Shown here: in pieces, positions 7,970-16,169 of the stretch
Numbering within the stretch: the first letter of the stretch is position 1
How the letters are laid out: every line of letters starts with the position of its first letter
From: Pseudanabaena cinerea FACHB-1277
Lineage (GTDB): Bacteria > Cyanobacteriota > Cyanobacteriia > Pseudanabaenales > Pseudanabaenaceae
NCBI RefSeq assembly: GCF_014696345.1
Contig: NZ_JACJPY010000047.1
Span: 1 to 34,830, forward strand
Length of the DNA stretch: 34,830 nucleotides
Direction of reading: 5' to 3'
The notes under the pieces: generated by a model
What the model was told of the DNA's origin: nothing
The model's input: only the letters and a program-made list of their open reading frames with translations
The model's database searches: none
Translations under genes and position numbers: made by a program

Positions 7970-9106
7970 ATGAAAATTTGCATTGTTACGCATAACATTA
8001 TTAAGGGTGATGGTCAGGGACGCGCAAATTATGAAATTGTGCTGGAAGCTTTACGGCGTGGCCATCAGGTCACGTTGGTAGCGATGCGGGTTGCGCCAGA
8101 CCTGTTACACCATGATTCGTTAAAATGGGTCAAAATCTCCACAGAACGTTTCCCCACGGCTTTGTTAAGTAATTTTGTGTTTGCGTGGCAAAGCCAACAA
8201 TGGCTCAAACAAAATCATCGCGAGTTTGATCTTTTACAGATCTATGGTTGCGTGACTGATTTTGACTGCGATATTAATACGGTGCAGTTTGTGCATAGTG
8301 GCTGGTTGCGATCGCCTTTTCATACATCTAAGTTGCGCGGCGGTTGGTATGGTAAGTATCAATGGCTCTTTAGTGCTTTAAATGCGAGTTGGGAGAAGAA
8401 AGCATTCCAGAAATCGAAGTTGGTGATTGCCGTATCAGAGTGCATCAAGCAAGAGCTAATGGAAATCAATGTACCTGCGGCAAATATTCGCGTGATCCTC
8501 AATGGTGTGGATGTGGATGAATTTTTTCCAGGTAAGGGCGATCGCGCTAAGTTGGGGTTGCCAGAGTCAGTGCCACTAGCGATGTTTACAGGCGACATTC
8601 GCACCCCCCGCAAAAATTTGGATAGCGTTTTGAAGGCTTTGGTGAAAGTGCCTGATTTGCACCTTGCCGTTGTCGGTGCGACTGCCAGAAGCCCCTATCC
8701 TGACCTCTCCCAAGAGTTAGGTATAGCCGATCGCGTGCATTTCTTAGGATTTCGCCGCGATGTGCCAGAGATCATGAAGGCGGTGGATTTCTTTGTGTTT
8801 CCATCCCGCTATGAGGCCTGTACATTGGTATTGCTAGAGGCTTTGGGTACAGGCATTCCTGTGATTACGGCAGTAACAACAGGAGGAGCCGAGATTGTTA
8901 AGCCTGAATGTGGCATTTTGCTATCTAGCTCTGAGGATGTGGCGGCATTGGCGGATGGCATGGCAAGGTTGGCAGCCGATCGCGAGTTACGTTTACAAAT
9001 GGGCAGATCCGCCAGGGCGATCGCCGAGCAGCATACTTGGAAGAGCAAGGCTGAGGCTTACAACAACCTGTTTGAGGAATATTTAACCATGTCCGCTAAT
9101 AGCTAA
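7970..9106 (+). CDS. Glycosyltransferase family 4 (GT-B fold)
   Basis: A 378-residue cytoplasmic or membrane-associated GT-B enzyme that would transfer a sugar from a nucleotide donor to a growing polysaccharide. The N-terminal half carries the acceptor-side start (MKICIVTHNIIKGDGQGRANYEI). The C-terminal half has the donor-binding domain, with VILNGVDVDEFFPG at about 175-188, the RTPRKNLDSVLKAL segment, and the EX7E motif in RYEACTLVLLEALGTGIPVI. The gene lies between the ligase/polymerase-like gene and a GT2 gene in one operon-like run. Acceptor and sugar specificity are unknown. Confidence 0.9.
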   Translation: MKICIVTHNIIKGDGQGRANYEIVLEALRRGHQVTLVAMRVAPDLLHHDSLKWVKISTERFPTALLSNFVFAWQSQQWLKQNHREFDLLQIYGCVTDFDCDINTVQFVHSGWLRSPFHTSKLRGGWYGKYQWLFSALNASWEKKAFQKSKLVIAVSECIKQELMEINVPAANIRVILNGVDVDEFFPGKGDRAKLGLPESVPLAMFTGDIRTPRKNLDSVLKALVKVPDLHLAVVGATARSPYPDLSQELGIADRVHFLGFRRDVPEIMKAVDFFVFPSRYEACTLVLLEALGTGIPVITAVTTGGAEIVKPECGILLSSSEDVAALADGMARLAADRELRLQMGRSARAIAEQHTWKSKAEAYNNLFEEYLTMSANS

Positions 9107-9131
9107 AAGCCAAAATTCAACCAGAATAATC

Positions 9132-10097
9132 ATGAAAATTACCGTAGTCGTACCAACTTATCGCCGCACTAAGGATTTGCAGGTTTGTTTATTAGCTTTG
9201 AGTAAACAGGTGCGTCCAGTGGATGAATTATGGATCACTGTTAGAGACATTGATACCGAAACATGGCAATTTTTGGAGAATCTGAGTCCAGAAATTGCCG
9301 CTTTGCCAATGCAAACAATTACGGTCACGGTCACAGGCGTTGTGGCGGCGATGAATTTGGGGTTAGCGGCCGCCACTGGCGATATAGTCGCTTTTACTGA
9401 TGACGACTCTGGGGCGCATCCCCATTGGCTAGAGCAGATCGAGCAGGTTTTCTTGGCAGACCCTCAAGTTGGTGCTGTGGGTGGGCGCGATTGGGTTTAT
9501 CACGGCAAGGAGCTAGAAGCAGGCGCAAAAGAGCGCGTGGGCAAAGTGCAGTGGTTTGGACGGTTGGTTGGCAATCATCACATTGGTGTTGGTGGGGCGA
9601 GGGAGGTGGACTTTTTGAAAGGGGTAAATATGAGTTTTCGGCGCGAGGCGATCGCCGATCCGCGTTATGAACCGATGCGTTTTGATCCAAGGATGCGCGG
9701 CACTGGGGCGCAGGTAAATTTTGAGGTAATCTTCTGCCTAGAGCTAAAGCGCAGAGGCTGGAAATTAATTTATGATTCGGAAATTGGGGTGGATCATTTT
9801 CGTGGCGCTCGCTTTGACGAAGATAAACGGGACTCCTTTAACCCCCTAGCAGTGACCAACGCTGTGCATAATGAGTCTCTGGCAATTTTAGACTATTTAT
9901 CCGACTGGGAAAGATTTGTGTTTGGCATCTGGGCGATCGCTATTGGCACTAGAGACTCCTTCGGGCTATTGCAGTGCTTACGTTTTTTGCCAAAGCAGGG
10001 AAAGACAGCAATCCGCAGGTTATGGGCAAGTTGGCAAGGGCGCTGGCAGGGATGGCGGACTTGGCAAGCAGGGCGAGCTGCCAGCAATGGAGGTTAA
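9132..10097 (+). CDS. Glycosyltransferase family 2 (GT-A fold)
   Basis: A 321-residue GT-A glycosyltransferase. It opens with MKITVVVPTYRRTKDLQVCLLAL, carries the metal-binding acidic motif in AFTDDDSGAHPHWLE (about residues 86-100), and has the acceptor-side pattern FLKGVNMSFRREA. The C-terminus is rich in Trp, Arg and Gly (a near-repeated WQGRWQGW), which is unusual and probably a membrane- or partner-contacting tail. It is the third gene of the polysaccharide run and overlaps the following pseudouridine synthase gene by 11 bases. Confidence 0.9.
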   Translation: MKITVVVPTYRRTKDLQVCLLALSKQVRPVDELWITVRDIDTETWQFLENLSPEIAALPMQTITVTVTGVVAAMNLGLAAATGDIVAFTDDDSGAHPHWLEQIEQVFLADPQVGAVGGRDWVYHGKELEAGAKERVGKVQWFGRLVGNHHIGVGGAREVDFLKGVNMSFRREAIADPRYEPMRFDPRMRGTGAQVNFEVIFCLELKRRGWKLIYDSEIGVDHFRGARFDEDKRDSFNPLAVTNAVHNESLAILDYLSDWERFVFGIWAIAIGTRDSFGLLQCLRFLPKQGKTAIRRLWASWQGRWQGWRTWQAGRAASNGG

Positions 10098-11016
10098 CAA
10101 TTTGCACCTCATCGAAGTCTCAGCAGATTTAGCAGGGGAACGCATCGATCGTTTTTTAGCCTTACAGCTTGCAGATTTGTCGCGATCGCGCATTCAAACC
10201 CTAATTGACGAGGGCTATATTTCCGTCAATGATCTGCCCTGTGGCAATAAAAAAGACTTGATTAAAGCTGGCGACCGCATCTGTGTGATTACTCCCGATG
10301 CCCAGCCCCTCGACTTAGTGGCGCAGTCCATAGAATTAGATATTCTCTATGAAGACCAAGAATTAATCGTGATTAATAAACCCGCAGGGATGGTCGTGCA
10401 TCCTGCGGCAGGACATCGTGATGGCACATTAGTAAATGCGCTATTGGCACATTGCAACGAGCTTTCAGGGATCAATGGCACACAGCGCCCAGGCATTGTG
10501 CATCGTCTCGATAAGGATACAAGCGGCGTGATGGTGGTGGCAAAGACCGATCGCGCCCATCAGTCTCTGCAAGGGCAAATTCAAGCCAAAACCGCAAGGC
10601 GCGAATATTTGGGGATCGTGCGCGGTGTACCTAAATCGGAGACAGGCACAATTGATGCGGCGATCGCCCGTCACAAAAGCGATCGTAAAAAAATGGCAAT
10701 CAGCACCGATGGTCGCCGCGCCGTCACCCATTGGCAAATCCAAGAGCGTCTGGGCAATTACACCCTCGTTAAGTTTGAGCTAGAAACAGGACGCACCCAC
10801 CAAATTCGCGTCCATGCAGCGCATATGGGTTGGGCGATCGCCTGCGATCCTGTCTATGGTCATCCCCAAAAAGAATTTGCTCAATATCTTTCAGGGCAAG
10901 CCCTCCACGCATGGCGGCTCACCTTTGTCCATCCTCTATCAGGGCAGGTCGTTGAAAATACAGCCCCAATTCCCCAAGGATTTGCCAAATTATTAGCCAT
11001 ACTGCGCCGCCGCTAG
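10087..11016 (+). CDS. RluA-family 23S rRNA pseudouridine synthase
   Basis: This 309-residue protein converts specific uridines in structured RNA, most likely 23S rRNA as in RluC/RluD, to pseudouridine. It has an N-terminal S4 RNA-binding domain (ERIDRFLALQLADLSRSRIQTLIDEG, about 14-60) and the catalytic motif HRLDKDTSGVMVVAK with the essential Asp. It also has the later family motifs RREYLGIVRG and ETGRTHQIRVHAAHMG. The ATG at 10087 was chosen because the S4 domain begins right after it. The longer open frame from 9916 reads through the GT2 gene in another frame and adds 57 residues unlike the family. Its stop abuts the stop of the convergent znuA with no spacer. Confidence 0.93.
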   Translation: MEVNNLHLIEVSADLAGERIDRFLALQLADLSRSRIQTLIDEGYISVNDLPCGNKKDLIKAGDRICVITPDAQPLDLVAQSIELDILYEDQELIVINKPAGMVVHPAAGHRDGTLVNALLAHCNELSGINGTQRPGIVHRLDKDTSGVMVVAKTDRAHQSLQGQIQAKTARREYLGIVRGVPKSETGTIDAAIARHKSDRKKMAISTDGRRAVTHWQIQERLGNYTLVKFELETGRTHQIRVHAAHMGWAIACDPVYGHPQKEFAQYLSGQALHAWRLTFVHPLSGQVVENTAPIPQGFAKLLAILRRR

Positions 11017-12114
11017 CTATTTGCCTTGAAATGGGGTAAACTTGCCGCCCAAGCCTTCCACAATAGTCCTTGTATTGGCGATCAACATACCTGCATAGGT
11101 TTCCGCTTCACTCCCTTTTACTCCCAAACCATCAGCATAGAGTTCCCGTTCCGACACCTTGACATTTGCCTCCTTCGCAACGGTCGTAATCAACTTAGGA
11201 TTAATAGATACCTCAGCAAAAATAGTGGGAACTTGACTAGACTTAATAACATTCACTAGCTCCTTCACCCTTGTGGGGGTGGGCTGTTCATCGGTACTTA
11301 GTCCATTCAAAGCCCCCTCCACGGTAATTCCATAGGCCTGAGCATAGTAGCCAAGGGCATCATGGGTGGTGACTAGCTTCCTTGATGCTTCGGGAATGGT
11401 AGCAATTTGGGTCTTGATCCAAGCATCAATTTGTTCTAGTTCATTGACTAACTTAGTGGTGTTAGCGCTGTAGATTGCCGCTTGATCTGGACGTAATTCA
11501 CTCAGACTCTTGCTAATTGCTTGAGCAATTTTGATTCCATTTTGGGCGTTATTCCACACATGGGGATCGGCTTCTTTGGCATTTTCGTCAGCCTTTTTTT
11601 CTTCCTTGTCATGATCGTGATCGTGACCATGGCTATGACCATCGGCAGTCATGATGGGGCTAGGCACAGCTACTTCATTGATCGCAATTTTGGGAGCTTT
11701 GTTAGAACTTGCATTCACCAATTTGATCAGACTTGGCTCAAAGTCATAACCACCATAGAGGATCAGCTTGGCAGAGTCGATCGCTTTGCGATCTTCAGGA
11801 CTTGGCTGATACACATGAGGGTCAACACCCGCCTCCACTAGGCATTTGAGGTTAATGGTATCCCCTGCGATTTGGCTGGCTAGTCCACAGGAAACAGAAT
11901 TTGTCACTACAACTAGGGGCAAATCCGTAGTCTTTGCCGTAGTTGCTGGTGTTTGGGCAGTAGTTGTATTGGGCTGTTGTGCCGTGTTGCTGACCGAACA
12001 AGCGGCTAGGCTTGTGGCGATCGCAAGCACCATGCCTAAGGAATAGAGCTTTGTCCGATCATACTGATTTAATCGTGGATTTAAAGTTAGTTTATTGAGC
12101 TTATTGAACGACAT
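11017..12114 (-). CDS. znuA: Zinc ABC transporter substrate-binding lipoprotein ZnuA
   Basis: ZnuA captures zinc in the periplasm for the ZnuBC importer. The 365-residue protein has a lipoprotein signal with lipobox LAAC (residue about 39) and a Thr/Ala-rich linker. The cluster A-I/TroA fold shows the metal ligands: a His in VDPHVYQPSPEDRKAI, a His in DPHVWNN, a His in TTHDALGYYAQAYG, and an acidic ligand late in the chain. Between the first two ligands is a His/Asp-rich loop (HSHGHDHDHDKEEK) that typifies zinc rather than manganese members. A perfect Zur-type palindrome 22 bases before the ATG supports zinc control. The membrane and ATPase components are not in the window. Confidence 0.93.
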   Translation of the reverse strand: MSFNKLNKLTLNPRLNQYDRTKLYSLGMVLAIATSLAACSVSNTAQQPNTTTAQTPATTAKTTDLPLVVVTNSVSCGLASQIAGDTINLKCLVEAGVDPHVYQPSPEDRKAIDSAKLILYGGYDFEPSLIKLVNASSNKAPKIAINEVAVPSPIMTADGHSHGHDHDHDKEEKKADENAKEADPHVWNNAQNGIKIAQAISKSLSELRPDQAAIYSANTTKLVNELEQIDAWIKTQIATIPEASRKLVTTHDALGYYAQAYGITVEGALNGLSTDEQPTPTRVKELVNVIKSSQVPTIFAEVSINPKLITTVAKEANVKVSERELYADGLGVKGSEAETYAGMLIANTRTIVEGLGGKFTPFQGK

Positions 12115-12136
12115 ATTTAGCCTTTATTGCAAGTAA

Positions 12137-12151
12137 TGATAATCATTATCA
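12137..12151. promoter_or_regulatory. Zur-type operator (7-1-7 palindrome)
   Basis: The sequence TGATAATCATTATCA is a perfect inverted repeat with a single central base. It matches the known cyanobacterial Zur box pattern (TGATAATNATTATCA). It lies 22 bases upstream of the znuA start codon, so repression of znuA by zinc-loaded Zur is the natural reading. Fur boxes are similar, but the neighbour is a zinc gene. Confidence 0.8.
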
Positions 12152-12280
12152 TAACACTTTAAGCTTGAATACTTTCGAGCAGCACGACGTAGCCATTTCT
12201 TAATTTTGGTATGATTTAGTGGCATAAAAGTATTGCTCAATCAGATTGCCCAGACCTATTATTTGCAAGTAACAATCCCG

Positions 12281-12559
12281 ATGACCAAAGAAACCATATT
12301 TGGGCTGTCCCTATTTCCCTATCTCGCCTTCCTATGGTTTGCGACTAAATCACAACAATTTCCCAAATTAAGTTTATGGGGATTTTATGGAACCTTGATA
12401 TTTGTGGCGATTACCATTCCCGCAGGTATCTATGCTCAAGTTCAATATAATGATGTCCTAGCTAATGTGGATTGGCTGCATGGGAGCGCTGAATCTTTTT
12501 TAACGATTACGAATATTTTGTTGGTTTTAGGCTTCAAATCTGCCCTTGAAAATGAATAA
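12281..12559 (+). CDS. DUF3593 small membrane protein
   Basis: A 92-residue protein with three hydrophobic segments and the family-like phrases FGLSLFPYLAFLWFATKS, ITIPAGIYAQVQYNDVLANVDWLHGSAESFLT and LVLGFKSAL. I recognise it as DUF3593, a family of cyanobacteria and plastids with no established function. The ATG at 12281 fits the family N-terminus better than a TTG at 12233. Two bases separate its stop from the start of the DevC-like gene, so the two are probably co-transcribed. It diverges from znuA. Confidence 0.8.
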   Translation: MTKETIFGLSLFPYLAFLWFATKSQQFPKLSLWGFYGTLIFVAITIPAGIYAQVQYNDVLANVDWLHGSAESFLTITNILLVLGFKSALENE

Positions 12560-12561
12560 TT

Positions 12562-13947
12562 ATGATTCTTGCTGTTCCCCTAGCTTGGCTGCAACTTACC
12601 TACGAAAAAAGCCGACTACTCGCCGCGATCGCGGGCATTACCTTTGCCGTTGTCTTAATATTTTTGCAACTGGGGTTTCGTGATGCTCTATTCAGTAGTG
12701 CCATTCGCTTACAGAGCAACCTGATCGGCGATCTCGTAATCATTAGCCCGCAATCTACTAATTTAGTGGGAATGCGAAATTTCTCACAGCGCCGCCTCTA
12801 TCAAAGCCTTGGCATTGATGGTGTAAAGTCTGTTAATCCTGTCTATATCGGTCTTGGTGCATGGAAAATTAAGGAAGATCCTGCGGGGCAAACCCGCAAT
12901 ATTTTGGTGGTGGGTGCAGATCCTGATACTGAAGTATTTAAGGTGGTGGGCGCATCGACAAATATTGATCGGACTAAGGTGCAAGATGTGGTGTTGTTTG
13001 ATCGCGCTTCCCGTGCTGAGTTTGGTCCGATCGTCAGTGAGTGTGGGGCGATCGCCCTCAAAGCGAAATTTACCGATGAGGCATTTGCCTGTAACAGCTT
13101 TGTCACCCGCGAAGTGGAAAACCGTAAATTAACTATCGGTGGTCTGTTTGAGTTGGGGGCATCCTTTGCCGCCGATGGCGCATTAATTACTAGCGATACT
13201 AATTTTTTAAGGATATTTAACAATCGCCGTGCAGGGTTGATCAATATCGGCTTGATTAATTTAGAGGCTAAAGTTTCCCCCTATGCTGTCATGCTCAAGT
13301 TTATTCAGGATATGCCTGAGCATATGGTGATATTACCCCGCGAAAAGCTAGAGCCAGATGGCAAGAGAATTCTGGTTCTCTATCAAGAGCAGGTGGATGC
13401 TAATGGGAAGGTTGTGCGGGAAGAGAATAAAAATAAGGTGGCGATCGCCCAATCAGATCTCACGATCGCTGATTTAGAAAAAACCCAAGATGCGGCGATC
13501 GATGATGCCCGCATCATGACCATACAGGGATATATCGATTTTGAGAAAGGTTACTGGCAAAGAAGTACAGCGATCGGTTTTATTTTCACCCTTGGCACAG
13601 TCATGGGCTTTATCGTTGGTATCGTGATCGTCTATCAGATTTTATATACCGATGTCTCTGACCATATGGCAGAATATGCCACCCTCAAGGCTATGGGCTA
13701 TGGCAATTTCTATCTCGCAAGAGTCGTAATTCAGGAAGCTTTTTTATTATCAATTTTAGGATTTATTCCAGGCTTAGGAATTTCCTTCTTCCTATACAAC
13801 TTGACCAAAAATGCAACCTTACTACCTCTCTATATCTGGGATAAGGCAATCCCTGTACTGATGCTGACCATGATTATGTGCGTAATTTCTGGCACAATCT
13901 CCTTACGCAAAGTCCAATCTGCCGATCCTGCGGAAATTTTTGGGTAA
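12562..13947 (+). CDS. devC: DevC-like ABC transporter permease
   Basis: DevC is the permease of the DevBCA (MacB/FtsX-type) exporter, known in heterocyst glycolipid export and widespread in cyanobacteria. The start (LAWLQLTYEKSRLLAAIAGITFAVVLIF) and the C-terminal three-helix block (GYIDFEKGYWQRSTAIGFIF, EYATLKAMGYGNFYLARVVIQEA, SADPAEIFG) are diagnostic. The periplasmic domain is expanded. Family members are near 385-400 residues, but this one is 461. It carries an extra hydrophilic stretch at about residues 258-318, and a smaller one near 160-180 with two Cys. No devB or devA is adjacent, so it is an orphan permease by position. Confidence 0.88.
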   Translation: MILAVPLAWLQLTYEKSRLLAAIAGITFAVVLIFLQLGFRDALFSSAIRLQSNLIGDLVIISPQSTNLVGMRNFSQRRLYQSLGIDGVKSVNPVYIGLGAWKIKEDPAGQTRNILVVGADPDTEVFKVVGASTNIDRTKVQDVVLFDRASRAEFGPIVSECGAIALKAKFTDEAFACNSFVTREVENRKLTIGGLFELGASFAADGALITSDTNFLRIFNNRRAGLINIGLINLEAKVSPYAVMLKFIQDMPEHMVILPREKLEPDGKRILVLYQEQVDANGKVVREENKNKVAIAQSDLTIADLEKTQDAAIDDARIMTIQGYIDFEKGYWQRSTAIGFIFTLGTVMGFIVGIVIVYQILYTDVSDHMAEYATLKAMGYGNFYLARVVIQEAFLLSILGFIPGLGISFFLYNLTKNATLLPLYIWDKAIPVLMLTMIMCVISGTISLRKVQSADPAEIFG

Positions 13948-13950
13948 TAA

Positions 13951-13985
13951 AATTAAAAAGCGCGGCGTAGCCGCGCTTTTTAATT
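13951..13985. terminator. Bidirectional intrinsic terminator
   Basis: A perfect 16-bp inverted repeat around a 3-base GTA loop: AATTAAAAAGCGCGGC, GTA, then its exact complement. The GC core is flanked by A and T runs, so it can terminate both the devC-like transcript and the convergent porin transcript. It lies 4 bases after the devC-like stop. Confidence 0.92.
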
Positions 13986-13998
13986 TTCTGATTAGTAA

Positions 13999-15933
13999 CT
14001 AGAATCTAAACTGTGTACGGAGATTGCCGACAAATACAGTTGGGTTAGTTGAGAAGCTATTGGGATTGAAAATGGCATAAACCGCAGGCACGATCGCGAT
14101 GTTATTGCTAATTGGATAGTAATAAGAAAGCTCTAGATCATACTGAGTTGCACCATTGCCGCCACCAGATAACAAGAAGTTGCGTCCACTGCTATACATA
14201 TGGGGAATAACAAAAGAAAGCACGCCAAGGGAGCCTTCTTTAAACAAATCAGGGAATGCCATGCCGAACTGCACAGAATGAGCCGCAATGTCGCCACCTT
14301 GGACAATAGCACTCACTGGCGAAATCTTGGTGTTACCGTAGGAATAACGTCCAAACAGCCCAAAATTCTTAGAAAGCAACCAATCAAAGTTAAAAACAAT
14401 TGTGTCAGCTGTCGCTGTTTTGATCGCGCCGCCTTGACCATCATCAGCTATACCATAGGGCAATGGCTCGCCTGTAGCTCCCCCGATAAATTGTTGGGTA
14501 GCTCCACTGCTAGGCAGAATATTGGATCGGGTATACATTAAACGGATATTGGCATCACGGCTTGGAGAATAGACCAACTCAGTACTAATCGTATTCGTAC
14601 CTCCAAATAGACCCTGCAAAGGATTACTGGAGGTATTAACATTGGGGTTAGTAGCAGGATTTAGGAATTCAGTGTTTTCACCGAGATAGGCGGTTGTCCA
14701 CCTAAACTGAGGGCTAAGCGTCCAAGTCACAACTGCGCCCGAACCACGGTCAACGGAATTAGACAAGGTGCTACCATTGGAGTTGAAACTGGTCGCGCCT
14801 GTTAAGAAGTTAGTGAAACGGTTGCCATCAAAGTAGCGATAGAAGTTAATCCTTGGACCAACGGCAATATTCACGCTATCAGTGAGCGGGAAGCTATAGA
14901 ACAACTCGCGAACATTAAATTGATTAGCGGTTGGTACGCCTGTTTGATCTAGAAATGGCGTTCCCCAAGAGTTGGTAAAGCCTGCGGATACAAAGTTGTT
15001 AGCGGGGGAGTTGCCGTTGCCAGTTACCAATTGAGTAACTAAAGCATCTTTACCCGTAAAAGAGGTAGTTAGCGTTAAGAATAGGTAGTAACTAAAAGTA
15101 ACATTAGGGTTAGTCCTTTGAACGGTAGAAGGGACTCCGCCAACTCCACGCACAGGAGCGGCAAAAACACTACCACTAGGACCGCGCTCTGCGGTTACAG
15201 AACCACCTGCGGTTGCGCCTGTGAGGTTAAAGAAAGCGAGACCACTGAGCTTGGTTGTAGGGGAAAATTGTTGAGCTTCGAGGGTGGCAACCTTCTTATC
15301 AAGGGCATCAACCCTTCCGCGCAGGGTGGTGAGTTCGGCGGCAAATTCTTCTTGCAGCTTTTGTAATGCCGCTAGATCTTCCTTAGATACCTTATCAGCT
15401 AAACCTGCGGCAATAATCTCATTGATTTTATCTAGACAAGCATTCAAACCAGCCGCAAACTCGTAACGGGATAGAGCCTTGCCGCCACGAAAGGTGCTGT
15501 CAGGATAGCCAGCAATGCAGCCGTAACGCTCGACTAGAGATTGCAAAGCTGTAAAAGCCCAATCGGTGGGGCGCACATCGGATAGCTGAGAAACCGATGT
15601 TACCGAGGCAACTTCGGCGGTTTCTGCTAATTGATCCACAGCTAAACCGCTAATTGGGGAGTTGGCGGCTGGGTTAAGCTGAAGATTGACGGCATTTTCT
15701 TGACGATTAATCAGATCGGCGATCGCGGTATCCTTTGTTTCCGCAATTTTTACGTCCTTCGCATCTGCGATTTTAGGCTCTATGATCGCCATATTTGCAG
15801 GATCTTTTACCTCGGCGATCGCTGCATCTTTAGCTACAGGATCTGGCGCTGCCTGGGCAGAATTTGCAGCTACACTCGATAGAGCCGCGATCGCCACTAG
15901 GTAAGATATAGAATTCTTGAAAGCCTTTGACAT
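13999..15933 (-). CDS. Cyanobacterial SLH/OprB-type porin (iron uptake porin family)
   Basis: An outer-membrane channel of 644 residues. It has a signal peptide (SYLVAIAALSSVAANSAQA) and a low-complexity Ala/Lys/Asp linker. An SLH domain (LSDVRPTDWAFTALQSLVERYGCIAGYPD..., about 115-175) anchors to the cell wall. A coiled coil (about 180-222) is followed by an OprB-like beta-barrel ending in the outer-membrane signature NLRTQFRF. This layout matches the SomA/iron-uptake porin group of cyanobacteria. The start is supported by GGAG a few bases upstream. Two palindromic sites lie in the 5' region. Confidence 0.9.
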   Translation of the reverse strand: MSKAFKNSISYLVAIAALSSVAANSAQAAPDPVAKDAAIAEVKDPANMAIIEPKIADAKDVKIAETKDTAIADLINRQENAVNLQLNPAANSPISGLAVDQLAETAEVASVTSVSQLSDVRPTDWAFTALQSLVERYGCIAGYPDSTFRGGKALSRYEFAAGLNACLDKINEIIAAGLADKVSKEDLAALQKLQEEFAAELTTLRGRVDALDKKVATLEAQQFSPTTKLSGLAFFNLTGATAGGSVTAERGPSGSVFAAPVRGVGGVPSTVQRTNPNVTFSYYLFLTLTTSFTGKDALVTQLVTGNGNSPANNFVSAGFTNSWGTPFLDQTGVPTANQFNVRELFYSFPLTDSVNIAVGPRINFYRYFDGNRFTNFLTGATSFNSNGSTLSNSVDRGSGAVVTWTLSPQFRWTTAYLGENTEFLNPATNPNVNTSSNPLQGLFGGTNTISTELVYSPSRDANIRLMYTRSNILPSSGATQQFIGGATGEPLPYGIADDGQGGAIKTATADTIVFNFDWLLSKNFGLFGRYSYGNTKISPVSAIVQGGDIAAHSVQFGMAFPDLFKEGSLGVLSFVIPHMYSSGRNFLLSGGGNGATQYDLELSYYYPISNNIAIVPAVYAIFNPNSFSTNPTVFVGNLRTQFRF

Positions 15934-15964
15934 AACTCCTCAAACCAATGGATAGATCAATGAC

Positions 15965-15984
15965 GGATACTGTATACAGTATCC
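15965..15984. promoter_or_regulatory. 20-bp perfect palindrome upstream of porin gene
   Basis: GGATACTGTATACAGTATCC is an uninterrupted perfect palindrome 31 bases before the porin start codon. It shares the core CTGTA...TACAG with a second site at 16022-16036. The pair looks like operators for a dimeric regulator. No regulator can be named from sequence. Confidence 0.55.
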
Positions 15985-16021
15985 ATACGTGCTTTAATCT
16001 AACTTTAAATTTATGATTGGT

Positions 16022-16036
16022 TTCTGTATTACAGAA
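16022..16036. promoter_or_regulatory. 7-1-7 palindrome related to the site at 15965
   Basis: TTCTGTATTACAGAA is a perfect 7-1-7 inverted repeat. It contains the CTGTA/TACAG half-sites found in the longer palindrome, whose centre lies about 54 bases away, close to five helical turns. It is located between the porin and carA, upstream of both. Confidence 0.5.
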
Positions 16037-16169
16037 TACTAAGCCTTCGATCCAAAGTCTCTACTACTGCTAATTTTTACAATCTTGTGACTTAGATAAC
16101 GTTTAGAATGAGCGCTAATGTCCACAATAATTATTCGACAGGACATAATAACGAGCAGTTTTAGAAGAT

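Noticed and set aside
9916-10086. 57-residue N-terminal extension of the pseudouridine synthase frame
   Set aside because: It overlaps the GT2 gene in another frame and is unlike the family. The S4 domain starts directly after the ATG at 10087.
12843-13244. 133-residue minus-strand frame opposite the DevC-like gene
   Set aside because: Antisense shadow with Arg/Ser/Asn-rich low-information sequence; the DevC reading is clear on the other strand.
15965-15984. LexA box upstream of the porin
   Set aside because: The CTG...CAG half-sites are only 4 bases apart instead of 10 as in the enterobacterial LexA box, and the site does not fit the cyanobacterial LexA pattern.
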